Below are positions 20,213-32,542 of a DNA stretch of 64,000 nt, one piece after another. Source of the DNA: Apium graveolens (taxonomy: Eukaryota > Streptophyta > Magnoliopsida > Apiales > Apiaceae); NCBI RefSeq assembly GCF_009905375.1, contig NC_133653.1:91189671-91253670 (forward strand), given 5' to 3'. Under the pieces are notes generated by a model. The model was not told the DNA's origin, ran no database searches, and was given only the letters and a program-made list of their open reading frames with translations. Numbering within the stretch: position 1 is the first letter of the stretch; each line of letters begins with the position of its first letter. The position numbers were made by a program, and so were the translations under genes.

Positions 20213-23200
20213 TGTAATATCTGGGATATATCATGTAATTATTTTTATCAATAAATAAATATTTTTTGTTTATTATATGAATTTTTGGTGAATTATCTGT
20301 TAAGTGGTATTTGAATGTTTAAATGTGATAAAATTTGAGTATTTTAATTTTTATATGTATAAAATAAAGTATAGAAAATTGTGATATTTTTCTATTAATT
20401 TTTATATTGTTATATGATTTTATAAAGGATTTATGGATTTAATAAATTATTTTTTCCGAGTAATTATAAATTATTTTGTATAATCGGGAACCAACCGACT
20501 TCACTCATTTTTACGTTTTTACAACCCAGAAGATAGAGAAAACTCCTTTCTAACCCAATTGCAATATTCCGAGTATTTTCCATGTTTTGACTTTTTCAAT
20601 CCGGAGTACAGTTTTACCCGTGCGGGTCCTAGCGTAAAATTTTCGATACAATATTCGTTTCGGTAAATCGATAAAACCCGTATTTTCGAGAAACGGAATA
20701 TTTTGATTAAACTATTATATTATGTTCTCACAATTCATGTAACCAAAGCGCTGAGACCAAGTCTGTATTTACAAAAACCCCGGTTTTGATAATTATCCCA
20801 AGACCGGTACCAAATTGTATCTATTTTATTAATACTTAGCGATTAAGTATTCTATTTTCATATCTGATATGATCCAGCGGGGTACCAATATTACGTAAAT
20901 ATAAATAGCCCTTACCGTATTTTTTTTTGTATAGATAATAATCTGCAAACAGTAAAATATATAAGTTTTCAGAGAAAAACCTTAAATTCATAGTTTTCTT
21001 GAGAATCAAACTGAGATTTGAGGGTGTTATCGATATCGAATTTTGGAGTTCAAGTAACCAAAACGAAGGTATTGAAGAGTACTATCAAGTTCTGTAACCC
21101 ATATACCTGCAGCATCAATTGGTAATTTTCTATAATTTTATTTAATTTCGAATTATTTTGGGATTAATTATGAATTTTTTATTTCAGGGGTTATTAGCTT
21201 GATTTAATTGTATGGTTCTATTCCTGGTGAATTATAGATGTGATCTGGAGGAGATGCTGGAGTGACTGTACCTGAGTCGACTTTTACGGGGAAGCCCGAC
21301 CTTTTCCGGCGAACCCTTGTACAAATTGCATTTTGGTCCCTGTACTTTTGAAAACGATGAAGTTTGGTCCCTGTAGTTTCCAAAAGTTGCAAATTTTGAA
21401 TTCATGTTTTAAAATTATTTAAAAATCATATTTTCTATTTATTTTTATTTTAAAAATTTGTTTTTAATTATTAAAAATTCTAAAAATCATTATTTTAATT
21501 CTGAAAATTATTTTTAATTTAAAAATTAATCTGAATTATTTAGTGAATTAATTTTAGTTAAAAATTAAATATTTAATTGGTCAATTAATTCGAATATTAA
21601 TTGATTAATTAATTTATTTAATTATTAATTAATTTTAATTGATTATTAAATTAGATTTAAATATTTATTTTGATTTAAAATTTCCGCAAAGTAGTTTCGA
21701 ACATTAAAATATTATTTTAAATTATTTTCAAGGCTCGATAATTATTATAAAATAATTTCAAAGTCAGATTCAGGCATTCGAACCCTGTTAATTATTTATA
21801 AAATGACTCAATGACCCGTTTTAATTCCGAAAAATGCTTAAAAATCCGTATTAAATACCTAGAAAATAATTTTATCCTCAAATCTTCTTTGAAAAATTAT
21901 TTTTATCGAATATCTTACGTGCTATGTGCTATATGTGATTCGATTGATGTACGATATGTTTATGTGTGTATTGTTTAACTGTTTTTATCGTAACTTTCAA
22001 TCCGTAAATCGGATTTGGGTGAAACGAAAGGTAGATAGAAGCTTATATCGAATAGAATAAAGTAAGAAAGAGCATTGATAGATACTTGTGATGTCTAGAA
22101 GAGGAAACGAGGCATAGAAAGGGGAAGAAGATAGTCAGTGATTATGAATCGGTGAACGAAAGCAAGAGAAGTGTTAGCGAATTGAGATAAGGCAAGTATT
22201 CTGAACCTTCTCAAGATATGTTGCAAGTAATTAAATAGTTCTATTTTATATTGCATGTGCTTTGAAAGATTTACCCTTAAAACCTGATTCCAGTTATTGA
22301 TTTTAGGTCATAAGCCTTATTCTTCGTAAACCATTGATTGTTGAATACCAGATACAAATCACAGATATACGATACTACTTCACAAATACATATAAACTGT
22401 ATACCGATCACTGAAACGGAATTATTTAACATACAAACCTTCATACCTTATACATCAGAAGATTAATCCTTATAACCACGAGACCTTGATTCTTCTGTTA
22501 TCTGATTCTTTTACTGGCTGATAGCCAATCTTTGTACTTACCTTGTTGAACCCCTATGATGATTGTAAATCACCTTATGCTTGAAGACAAATATTTTTTA
22601 TGATTTTTGATTTACATTATATATTCTGTTATTGTTATAGAATTGGATTGTTTTATAAATGTGGACCAGATTCGTGGTCGTATTAGGCCAATGTGTGCCT
22701 TGGATCCAGTATATAGAGCAGAGCTATGTGCCTTGCTCGGGGTTAGTATGTGACTGATCAGCAGCCTAACCTTGGTTTTTAAAATAAAAATTGAATATCC
22801 AATTCTAAATATTGCTTGTAAAGAAACTTGATAACCTAAATCATTTCATTTGATCATTGTTTAATCTCAGTATTGTCACTGTGACTTGCTGAGCTAGTTA
22901 GCTCATTCTTGCGATTCTGTTTATGTTCTTTTCCAATTAAGAAGGAATCCGTTGGTAGCAAGGATCCCCAGTCAAGTGTGCGAGCTAAGATTCCAGGTAG
23001 AAACGGAATAAGCTAGCTAAAGACTTTTGTAATAGTTTAAGTTTGAAAGTTTGTAAGAATGTTCGTTATTCAGATTTAAGTTAAACTAGATGGGTTTTGG
23101 CACGTTCGTAATAAAAGTGTAGTTATGGTTTGTGTGCATACGTTAACCTGTTGCGATCCGTGGATTATGATAAGTAGGGTCATTACATATTATTAATTTC

Positions 23201-23276
23201 ATAAACAGGTTTATATATGTGTGTGTGTGTGTGTTGTGAACCCCAATATTCTTACCCGTGTTTAGAGGGCGTCACA
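20213..23276 (+). repeat. 5' LTR of gypsy F1 (3,064 bp)
   Basis: Starts TGTAATATCTGGGATATATC and ends GAGGGCGTCACA. It is followed by GGTTTGATATCAGAGC. It matches the 3' LTR at 29100-32537 throughout, except that a block of about 350 bp present in the 3' LTR (about 30072-30423) is missing near 21185. AT-rich, with a GT microsatellite near 23217-23234. Confidence 0.93.
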
Positions 23277-23294
23277 GGTTTGATATCAGAGCTA
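23277..23294 (+). other. primer-binding site of gypsy F1
   Basis: GGTTTGATATCAGAGCTA adjoins the LTR end. It resembles the tRNA-Met type PBS TGGTATCAGAGC with an internal change. Confidence 0.7.
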
Positions 23295-24432
23295 TAGGAT
23301 ATAATTCACTGACACAAGCCCAGATTGTCGGGAATGAGTAGAGGGTTAGGATCAGAAGTAAGAAATAGAAAGATAGAATATCGAGAGATTGAGTGCGACT
23401 ATATAGTAGGTTTTAGTATGGTCCGTGTTATGATTCGAGATTCTTATCTTGCGATGTGATTTTCAGATATCAGCGATGGCAAATTTCTTTATTCCAGTAC
23501 CAGCTGATCATTCTGAGCCTTCAGTTAAAGGACTGTCATCTGATCCACGTCCTGCTCTTCCACCAGTGTTAGCTACACTACCTCATATTGTGACGGCTAC
23601 ACCACTGCGAGCTATTCCACCCCCTGGTATAAGGCCCCCTATTCGAGGACCCCCACCTGCTGATTCTGACTCTACTGGGCATTCAGTTGCGGGTTCATCT
23701 TTCTAGTTTACTCCATGCCCTGTTCCATATTATCGGTATGAGGCTCTTCTTTTGGAGCGGGAGGCCCTGTTCGCATAGATTCAGGAGCTACGGCACATTG
23801 TGAGGACCATAGATATTGACAGGAGTACGAGGGAGCTTTGGGAGGAGATTCATGTGACTCGGAGGGTACTTGAGGCTAGATTGCATGGAGCTACTTGTGA
23901 GTATATAGGCCCAAATGCTCTTATGGGCTGGGCCAGAGAGGTTTTAGAGGATCTTGCGAGGCTTGGTGGACCAGAGATTCCCTGGAGCTAGACGACAAAG
24001 ATGTTGTGATAGTTGTTATATGTACATTAGTGTGTAGTGTGTATCAGCAGACTTTTGGTTTGTATTTATGGACTAGACTTGCTAACTAGTATGTAGGCTT
24101 GTTGTACCTTTTGGCTTTTGTTGAAGCGTTTTCACACTTGTACTACCAAACTTTGATATATATACATATATCAGTACCTTTTCTTTTCCAGCATTGTCAT
24201 ATACATTACTGCACCTATTTTACCTTACTTTACTTACTGCACCAGTAATAAACTCTTAAGATAACATGTACCCTATCCCCTTTAATTGTTTAAATTCTGT
24301 AAAGAAGCATGCAATTTACTTAGTTTAACCACTACAAATGTTTTCAAAAAGAGATATTTATGTTTTCCAAAAACTTTTCATAAAAAAGATTTAATATAAA
24401 GGCTAAATAAGTTGTTTGATTCATTACAGAAA
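23295..24432 (+). pseudogene. leader region of F1 with a proline-rich broken ORF
   Basis: A reading frame from 23476 (MANFFIPVPADHSEP) to 23990 is interrupted by stops at 23704 and 23777. The first half is proline-rich (repeated PPP/RPP). The second half is charged and helical (REALF, ELWEEIHVTRRVLEARLHG). F2 has a similar proline-rich ORF in the same place (41156-41571), so it is a conserved feature of this lineage and not chance. No recognisable domain. The interval 23991-24411 is non-coding leader. Confidence 0.6.
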
Positions 24433-26094
24433 ATGCCTCCCAGAAGAAATACTCGTTCTACCAACCAGAATGAAGAAACCAACAACAACAACAACCAAGA
24501 CAAAAATAACCAGAATGTAGATCCAGGTCCCATAGACCCAATAGTAGCCCAGATTCTTCAGATCTTGGCTCAACAAACAATCAACCTGACTCAACAACAG
24601 CAGAGATAGACCAATCTCTGGGTAACTTTTAAGACTTTCAGGCGGTGAATCCACTGGAATTCAAAGGTTCTTTAGATCCGATTAAAGAGAGAGTTTGGTT
24701 AAAGGAGATAGAGAAGTCACTTGCTTTGGTTAAGGTGAGAGAGGAACAGAAAGCTGAATTTGGAAGCTACTATTTGAAGAATGAAGCCACCTACTGGTGG
24801 GAGACTGTTAAGACATTAGAAGGTATGGATGTTATTACTCGGGAAAGATTCAAGGAACTGTTTCTAGAAAAGAATTTTCCTTAATTTGTTCAGGACCAAA
24901 TGGAATTGAAGTTTCTGGAGTTAAAGCAGGGAAATATGTCAATAGCGGACTATGAAAGTAGGTTTGAGGAATTGTCAAGGTTTGTACCATCATATGTGGA
25001 TACTGATAAAAAGAAAGCTAAGAGATTCCAGCAAGGTCTTAAGCCATAAATCAGAGAGAAGGTAGCCATATTTGAGTTGGACACGTATGCAGGAGTTCTA
25101 TAAAAGCCTATGATTGCGGAGACGGAGAGTGAAATGTCACAGAAAGAGAAAGAAAGTAAGAAGACAAAGTTTGAAGAAAATGAAGGAAAATCACAAGAAG
25201 GGAAGTTTCCAAATTTTAATCAGAAGAAAGGCAAGTTTCATCCCGGAAGGAATTTTAATTTTAGAAAGCAAGATGCAGGCGACGAAGGACAAGGCAATCG
25301 TCCAGCCACTGGGAACCAGCCAAACCAACAGAGGCTAGCTTTACCAGACTGTCAAGTATGTGGAAATAAGGATGAAGGAGTTTGTAATAAGTTTAATGTG
25401 GTTTGTTATAAATGTAACCAGAAAGGGCACTATTCAAGGGAGTGCCATAATCATCCAGCCATAGAGCTAGTAAATAAAGACCAGCCTACCAGGAATCCAA
25501 CAGGCAAAGTTCTAGCAATTGGATTTACATGCATCAAGTGTGGAAAGCCAGGACACATAGTGAGAGATTGTAAGACATTAGTTCCAGTCAATAATGTGCT
25601 GAGAATCATGGGATCTACTCCAGTAGTGAATGAGCCTCCTAGAGCTAGAATTTTTGACATGTCTGTGAAGGACGCTATTCAGGACATTGATGTTGTGGCA
25701 GGTACGCTTACTGTAAATTCTTTATGTGCTAAAGTGTTAGTAGATTCAGGAGCAACTCGATTGCTTATTTCCCAAGATTTTTTTTGATAAGTTGAATTGT
25801 CCAGTTGAATTGTTAAATGAAATAATGATTGTGGAATTAGCAAATCAAGAGCGTATATTTGTTAATCAAGTATGTGTGAACTGTAAAATTGAGATTTATG
25901 GAAATAAGATTTGTGTGGATCTGATACCATTCAAGTTAGGAGAATTTGACGTTATTTTAGGAATGGACTGGCTATCCAAGCACGATGCTCAGATAGACTG
26001 TCGTAATAAGAAGGTAATTTTGAAGACGCTAGACGACAGAGAGGTGATGTTTAAAGGCCATAGGCAAACAAAGAAGTTTTTAACGATGATTTAA
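24433..26094 (+). pseudogene. gag and protease of gypsy F1
   Basis: Gag starts MPPRRNTRSTNQNEE at 24433. The capsid domain spans about 24640-25090 (EFKGSLDPIKERVWLKEIEK, YYLKNEATYWWETV, FQQGLKP), with stops near 24607, 24882 and 25047. A Lys/Glu-rich linker follows. Two CCHC knuckles, CYKCNQKGHYSRECH (about 25409) and CIKCGKPGHIVRDC (about 25531), come before the aspartic protease motif VLVDSGATRLLIS (about 25735). A frameshift near 25787 moves the rest of the protease region (LGMDWLSKHDAQIDC) to the frame 25792-26094. Tekay-type organisation. Non-functional. Confidence 0.88.
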
Positions 26095-26153
26095 GCTAAA
26101 AAGTTACTGCGACAAGGATGTGAGCATTTTATTGCTTATGTGATAGATAGAAA

Positions 26154-27497
26154 TTAGGAGCCAGCAGAATTTGAAGATATTTCAGTAGTCAATGAGTTTC
26201 CAGACGTGTTCTCAAACGAGATACCAGGACTTCCTCCAGATAGAGAAATTGAGTTTGCAATCGACTTAGCACTTGGAATGGAACCAGTATCTAAGGCCAC
26301 GTACAAAATGGCGCCAGTTGAAATGAAGGAGTTAGCGAAGAAGTTGCAAGAGTTATTGGAAAAAGGAGTGATTAGATCTAGTGTATCCGCATGGGGTGCA
26401 CCGGTGTTACTTGTAAAGAAGAAGGACGGAATCATGAGGTTGTGAATCAACCTTCGGGAGCTTAACAAGCTTACTATCAAGAATAAGTTTCCATTACCTC
26501 GAATCGATGATCTGTTTGACCAGCTGAAAGGAGCCAAGTATTTTTCTAAGATTGATCTGAGGTCCAGATATCACCAATTGAAGATTAAACATGAAGATAT
26601 ACCAAGAAAGCTTTCAGAACAAGGTATGGTCATTATGAATTTTTAGTGATGTCTTTCGGATTAATCAATGCCCCAACAGCGTTTATGGACTTGATGAATA
26701 GAATTTTCAAAGATTATTTGAACAAGTTTGTTATTGTGTTTATAGATGATATATTAATCTACTCGAAGTCAACAGAAGACCACGCGGAGCATCTAAGGAT
26801 ATCTTTGGAAAATTTGAGAAAGGAAAAGTTGTATGCTAAATTTTCAAAGTGTGAGTTTTGGTTACAGGAAGTTCAATTTTTAGGACATATAGTCAGTAAT
26901 GAAGGGATTAAAAAGTGGACCCAACAAAGATTGAAGCCATTACAAATTTGGAAAGGCCAAAAACACCAACAGAAGTGAGAATTTTCTTGGGATTAGCGGG
27001 ATATTATCGACGATTTGTTCAAGATTTTTTCGAAGATTGTGACACCCTTGATGAAGCTTACCAAGAAAAATGAGAAGTTCATATGGAACGAGAAGTGTGA
27101 AGAAAGTTTTCAAGAATTAAAGAAGAGACTGATCACGACACCTGTTTTGTCACTTTCAGATGATCAAGGAAAGTTTGTAATCTATAGTGATGCTTCTCAT
27201 AAGGGATTAGATTGTGTTTTGATGCAGCACGATAAAGTCATTGTTTATGCGTTGAGACAACTGAAACCTCATGAGCAGGAGTATCCTACTCTTGAATTAG
27301 AACTAGCAGCAATAGTATTCACCTTGAATATTTGGAGACATTATCTATATGGAGAAAAATGTGAGATTTATACGGATCATAAGAGTTTGAAATATATATT
27401 CACGCAAAAGGAACTGAACATGAGACAGAGAAGGTGGTTGAAGTTGATCAAGGATTATGATTGTGTGATTAACATCACCCAGGTAAAGCAAATATAG
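26154..27497 (+). pseudogene. reverse transcriptase-RNase H of gypsy F1
   Basis: The RT N-terminal part runs from 26206 ([16 protein letters not shown]) through [21 protein letters not shown] stop at 26443 and a frame change near 26610 precede the catalytic segment [14 protein letters not shown] at about 26730-26770 (the FIDD form of the YxDD box). A further frameshift lies near 26915. RNase H begins about 27170 with [10 protein letters not shown] and contains [12 protein letters not shown] and [20 protein letters not shown]. It ends in a frame change near 27475. The catalytic acidic residues are mostly present, but the frame is broken at least five times. Confidence 0.87.
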
Positions 27498-27526
27498 TAG
27501 TAGACGCATTAAGCCGAAAGGAGAGA

Positions 27527-29062
27527 TTGAACGTGTTGACAGTACCCGAAAAGTTATATAAGGAGTTTCAGAAGTTGGAATTGGAGATCAGAATTTGCAA
27601 GCCTAATGAAGGAAAGATGTATAGTATGACTTTTCAACCAGAATTGTTAGAGAAGATAAAGAAGTGTCAAGAAAAAATAATAAATCGGGATATCAATTTT
27701 TTGGTAGGAGAAGAGCTATGTACTCAGAAGGATGATCAAGGTATTCTCAGATTTTCTTCCAGAATTTGGATTACACTAGTGACAGAGTTGAAGAATGAAA
27801 TTCTACAAGAAGCTCACAATTGAAAGTATTCAATCCATTCAGGAAGTACCAAGATGGACAGAGATTTAAAGAAGAACTATTGGTGGCCAGATATGAAAAG
27901 GGAAATTTTGGAATGGTTTAGCAAATGTTATACGTGTCAAAGAGTTAAAGCGGAGCACCAGAGACCAGGTGGATTATTGCAACCATTAGAGATTCCAGAA
28001 TGAAAGTGGGAGAATATTGCCATGGATTTTATAGTCGGATTACCAAGGACAAAATTGAACCACGATGCCACTTGGATTATAGTGGACAGATTAACCAAGT
28101 CAGCTCATTTTCTACCTATTAATAAAAGGTTTTCATTGGACAAGTTGGTTCACATGTATCTGAAGGAGATAGTAGTCCGTCATGGATTCCCCGTGTCTAT
28201 TGTATCTGATTGAGATCCACGATTCAATTCAAGGGTTTGGAGAAGTTTTTAGGAATGTTAGGGAACTAAATTAAACATGAGTACAGCTTATCATCCAAAA
28301 AGAGACGTCCAAAGTGAAAGGACGATTCAAACAATTGAGGACATGTTACGTGTTTGTGTTATTGATTTCAAAGGAAGTTGGGACGAGCATTTTTCCATAG
28401 TAGAATTTTCTTACAATAACAGTTATCACACCAGTATTGGAATGCCACCCTATGAAGCTCTTTACGGACGTAAATGTCAATCACCAGTGTATTGAGATGA
28501 AGTAGGAGAACACAAGATACTTGGACCCGAGTTGGTGCAACAAACAAAAGAAATTGTTAAAGTTATTCAGAAAAGGTTAATTGCAGCTCAAGATCATTAG
28601 AGAAAATATGCAGATCAATCAAGAACGGATATGGAATTTGAAGATGGATATTTAGTCTTGTTAAAAGTGTCACCGTGGAAAGGATTGTCTAGGTTCGGAA
28701 AGAAAGGGAAGCTGAGCCCTGGATATGTTGGACATTTTAAAATTTTGAAGCGTGTCGGCAAGGTAGCATACGAATTGGCGTTACCCCCGCATATGGAGCA
28801 CATTCATAATGTCTTTCATGTATCGATGCTTAAGAAGTACAATCCAGATTCTAGGCATGTAATCGAGTACGAGCAAATAGAACTTCAAGCAGATTTGTCG
28901 TATGTTGAGAATCTAATAGAGATTCTAGAGAAGAGAGAGAAAGTGTTAAGGAATAAAGTTGTAAAGTTAGTAAGAGTATTGTGGAGAAACCCATGGGTTG
29001 AAGAATTAACTTGGGAGCTAGAAAGTGATATGCGAGAAAAGTACCCTCATTTGTCTATTTAG
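27527..29062 (+). pseudogene. integrase with chromodomain-like C-terminus of gypsy F1
   Basis: The H-H-C-C zinc region ([30 protein letters not shown]) lies at about 27830-27970. The catalytic core has D in AMDFIVGLPR (28020), D at SIVSD (28205) and E in the [13 protein letters not shown] segment (28315). Stops interrupt it at about 27822, 28003, 28211, 28493 and 28600. The C-terminal part, from 28631, has the GPF-like GPY/F-region phrase LSPGYVGHFKILKRVG, then VLWRNPWVEELTWELESDM at 28975-29035, a chromodomain-like tail. This places F1 among plant chromoviruses (Tekay/Del), which often target heterochromatin. Stop at 29060. Confidence 0.88.
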
Positions 29063-29099
29063 GAGATTCTGAGGACAGAATACTTTTAAGGGGGAATGA
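29063..29099 (+). other. polypurine tract of gypsy F1
   Basis: ACTTTTAAGGGGGAATGA at about 29082-29099 directly precedes the 3' LTR. A homologous tract, in the opposite orientation, precedes the F2 LTR at 37092. Confidence 0.8.
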
Positions 29100-32000
29100 T
29101 GTAATATCCGGGATATATCGTGTAATTATTTTTATCAATAAATAAATATTATGTGTTTATTATATGAATTTTTGGTGAATTATCTGTTAAGTGGTATCTG
29201 TGTTTGAATGTTTAAATGTGATAAAATTTGAGTATTTTAATTTTTATATGTCCAAAATAAAGTATAGATAATTGTGATATTTTTCTATTAATTTTTATGT
29301 TTTTATATAATTTTATAAAGGATTTATGGATTTAATAAATTATTTTTCCGAGTAATTATAAACTATTTTGTATAATCGGGAACCAACTTACTTCAATTAT
29401 TTTTATGTTTTTACAACCCGGAAATCTTGGGAAAACTCATTTCTAACCTAATTGCAATATTCTGAGTATTTTCCATGTTTTGACTTTTTCGATCCGGAGT
29501 ACAGTTTTACTCGTGCGGGTCCCGGCGCAAAAATTTCGATACAATATTCATTTCGGTAAATCGATAAAACCCATATTTTCGAGAAACGGGATATTTTTTT
29601 ATTAAACTATTATATTATCTTCTCGTAATACGTGTAACCGAAGCCTTGAGACCAAGTCTGTATTTACAAAAAGCCCGGTTTTAATAATTATCCAAAAACT
29701 AGTACCGAATTGAATCTGTTTTATTAATACTTAGCGATTAAGTATTCTATTTTCATATCCGATATGATCCAACGGGGTACCAATATTCCGTAAATATAAA
29801 TAGCCCTTATCATGTTTTATTTTGTATAGATAATCATTTGCAAACAGTAAATATAAATTTTCAGAGAAAAACCCTAAATTCATAGTGTTCTTGAGAATCA
29901 AACTGAGATTTGAGGGTGTTATCGATATCGGATTTTGGAGTTCAAGTAACCAAAATGAAGGTATTGAAGAGTACTATCAAGTTTTGTAACCCATATAGCT
30001 GCAGCATCAACTGGTAATTTTCTATAATTTTATTTAATTTTGAATTATTTTGGGATATATTATGAATTTTTGATTTTGATTTTGTTTATATGATTTGATA
30101 ATTGCATGTTATAGATAATTTGATTCTGATCATTTTTGTATGTCATTATAGTCATTTGGAGTTCAATAACATGCTTAAAAGTGAGTTTAATCTTCGAATT
30201 TCAAAATTAGGTTTCTTAATTCGTATAAATATTTTCAATTGAAATTAGGGCTTTTTGATCTAGGGGTTATTAGATTGATTGTTTGATACCAACATGTAGA
30301 GCTTAAAAAGAGGAATCGATTGGTGGTGGTCTAATGTACAGACGATATCGGAATCGAGCTTGCCGGAGAAAAGAAGAACTCGCCGTCCGGCGAGTTTTCT
30401 TCGAGATTTTCCGGCCAACTCATGGGTTATTAGTTTGATTTAATAGCATGGTTGTATTCCTGGTGAATTATAGATGTGATCTGGAGGAAATGGTGGTGTG
30501 GCTGTACCGAAGTCGACTTCTTCGGCAAAGCCCGACGTTTTCCGGAAACCCCTGTTCAAATTGTATTTTGGTCCATGTAAGTTTGAAAACGATGAAGTTT
30601 AGTCCCTGTAGTTTCCAAAAGTTGCAAATTTTGGATTCCTGTTTTAAAATTATTTAAAAATCTTATTTTCTATTTACTTTAATTTCAGAATTTTGTTTTT
30701 AATTATTAAAAATTCTAAAAATTATTATTTTAATTCTGAAAATTATTTTTAATTCAAAAATAAATCTGAATTATTTAGTTAATTAATTTTAGTTAATAAT
30801 TAATTATTTAATTCATCAATTAATTCAAATATTAATTGAATAAATTGATTTAATTAATTATTAATTAATTAATAATTTATTATTTAATTAGAATTAATTA
30901 TTTATTTTGGTTTACAAATTTTAAAAAATACTTTCGAGCTTTAAAATATTATTTGAAATTATTTTCAAAGGTCGATAATTATTATAAAATGATTTTAAAG
31001 TCATATTTGGGCATTCATACCATATTAATTATCTTTAAAATGACTCGTCGACCCACTTTAATTCCGAAAAATATTTAAAAATCCATATTAAATATCTGGA
31101 AAATCATTTTAACCTCAAATCTTCTTTGAAAAAATATTTTTGTCGAATATCTTACATGTTATGTGCTATATGTGATCCGATTGATGTATGATATGCTTAT
31201 GTGTGTATTGTTTAACTGATTTTATCATAACTTTCAATCCGTAAATCGGATTTGGGTGAAACGATGGGTAGATTGAAGCTTATAACGAATAGAATAAAGT
31301 GAGAAAGAAGATTGATAGATACTTGTGATGTCTAACAGAGGAAGCGAGGCACAGAAAGGGGAAGCAGATAGTTAGTGATTATGAATCGGTGAATGAAAAC
31401 AAGAGAAGTGTTAGCGAATTGAGATAAGGCAAGTATTCTGAACCTTCTCAAGATATGTTGCAAGTAATTAAAAAGTTCTATTTTCTATTTCAAGTTTTTT
31501 GAAGTATTTAACCTAAATCCTGATTCCAGTTATTGATTTTGAGCCTTAAGCTTTATTCTTCGTAAACCATTGATTATTGAATACCATATACAAATCACAT
31601 ATATATGATACTTCTCCACAAATATATATATAAACTATATACCGATCACTGAACCGGAATTGTTTAATATACAAACCTTTATACCTTATACATCAGAAGA
31701 TTAATCCTTATAACCACGAGACCTTGATTCGTCTGTTATCTGATTCTTTTACCAACTGATAGCCAATATTTTTACTTACCTTGTTATACCCTTGTGATGA
31801 TTGTAAATCACCTTATGCTTGAAGACAAATGTTGTTTATGATTCTATTTCTTGATTTATATTATTTATTCTATTATTGTTATAGAATTGGATTATTTTAT
31901 AAATGTGGATCAGATTTGTGGTTAGACCAGATTCGTGGTCGTATTAGACTAATGTGTGCCTTGGATCCAGTATATAGAGCAGAGATGCGTGCCTTGCTCG

Positions 32001-32537
32001 GGGTTAGTGCCTGACTGATAAGTAGCCTAACCTTGGTTTTTAAAATAAAAACTGAATATTCAATTCCAATCATTGCTTATAAAGACACTTGATAACCTAA
32101 ATCATTTCTTTTGATCATTGTTTAATCTCAGTATTGTTACTGTGACTTGCTGAGCTAGTTAGCCAATTCTTGCGATTCTGTTTATATTCTTTTCCATTTA
32201 AGAAGGAAACTGTTGGTAGCGAGGATCCCAGGACAAGTGTGCGAACTAGGTATCCAGGTTGAGACGGAAAAAGCTAGCTGAAGATTTTTGTAATAGTTTA
32301 AGTTTGAAAGTTTGTAAGAATGTTCGTTATTCAAATGTAAGTTAAACTAGATGGGTTTTGGCACGTTTGTAATATAAGTGTGGTTGTGGCTTGTGTACAT
32401 ACTTTAGCCTGTTTTGATCCGTGGATTATGATAAGTAGGGTCATTGTATATTATTATTTTCATAAATAGGTTTATATATATGTGTGTGTGTGTGTTGTGA
32501 ACCCAAAACTTCTGACTCGGGTTTGGAGGGCGTCACA
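29100..32537 (+). repeat. 3' LTR of gypsy F1 (3,438 bp)
   Basis: Starts TGTAATATCCGGGATATATC and ends GAGGGCGTCACA, followed by TSD ATGCA. It is longer than the 5' LTR, mainly because of a block at about 30072-30423. That block includes a perfect hairpin, AACTCGCCG-TC-CGGCGAGTT, at 30377-30396. A small duplication, GATTYGTGGTTAGACCAGATT, lies near 31910. A GT microsatellite lies near 32479-32494. Confidence 0.93.
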
Positions 32538-32542
32538 ATGCA
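32538..32542 (+). repeat. TSD ATGCA, right copy, of gypsy F1
   Basis: Identical to 20208-20212. It directly follows the CACA end of the 3' LTR. Confidence 0.92.

Larger units (their letters stand above)
20213..32537 (+). mobile_element. complete Ty3/gypsy Tekay/Del-like element F1, nested in copia B
   Basis: About 12.3 kb with 5' LTR 20213-23276, PBS, proline-rich leader ORF, gag, protease, RT, RNase H, integrase with C-terminal chromodomain-like segment, PPT, and 3' LTR 29100-32537. The TSD is ATGCA on both sides. Copia B gag reads through after removal of the element (second CCHC knuckle directly downstream). Coding regions have many stops and frameshifts. A stretch of the two LTRs compared by eye differs at about one base in ten, so this is an old insertion. 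Confidence 0.93.

Noticed and set aside
28615..28803. Minus-strand open frame within F1 integrase
   Set aside because: Antisense to the integrase C-terminal region, which has recognisable domain phrases on the plus strand.
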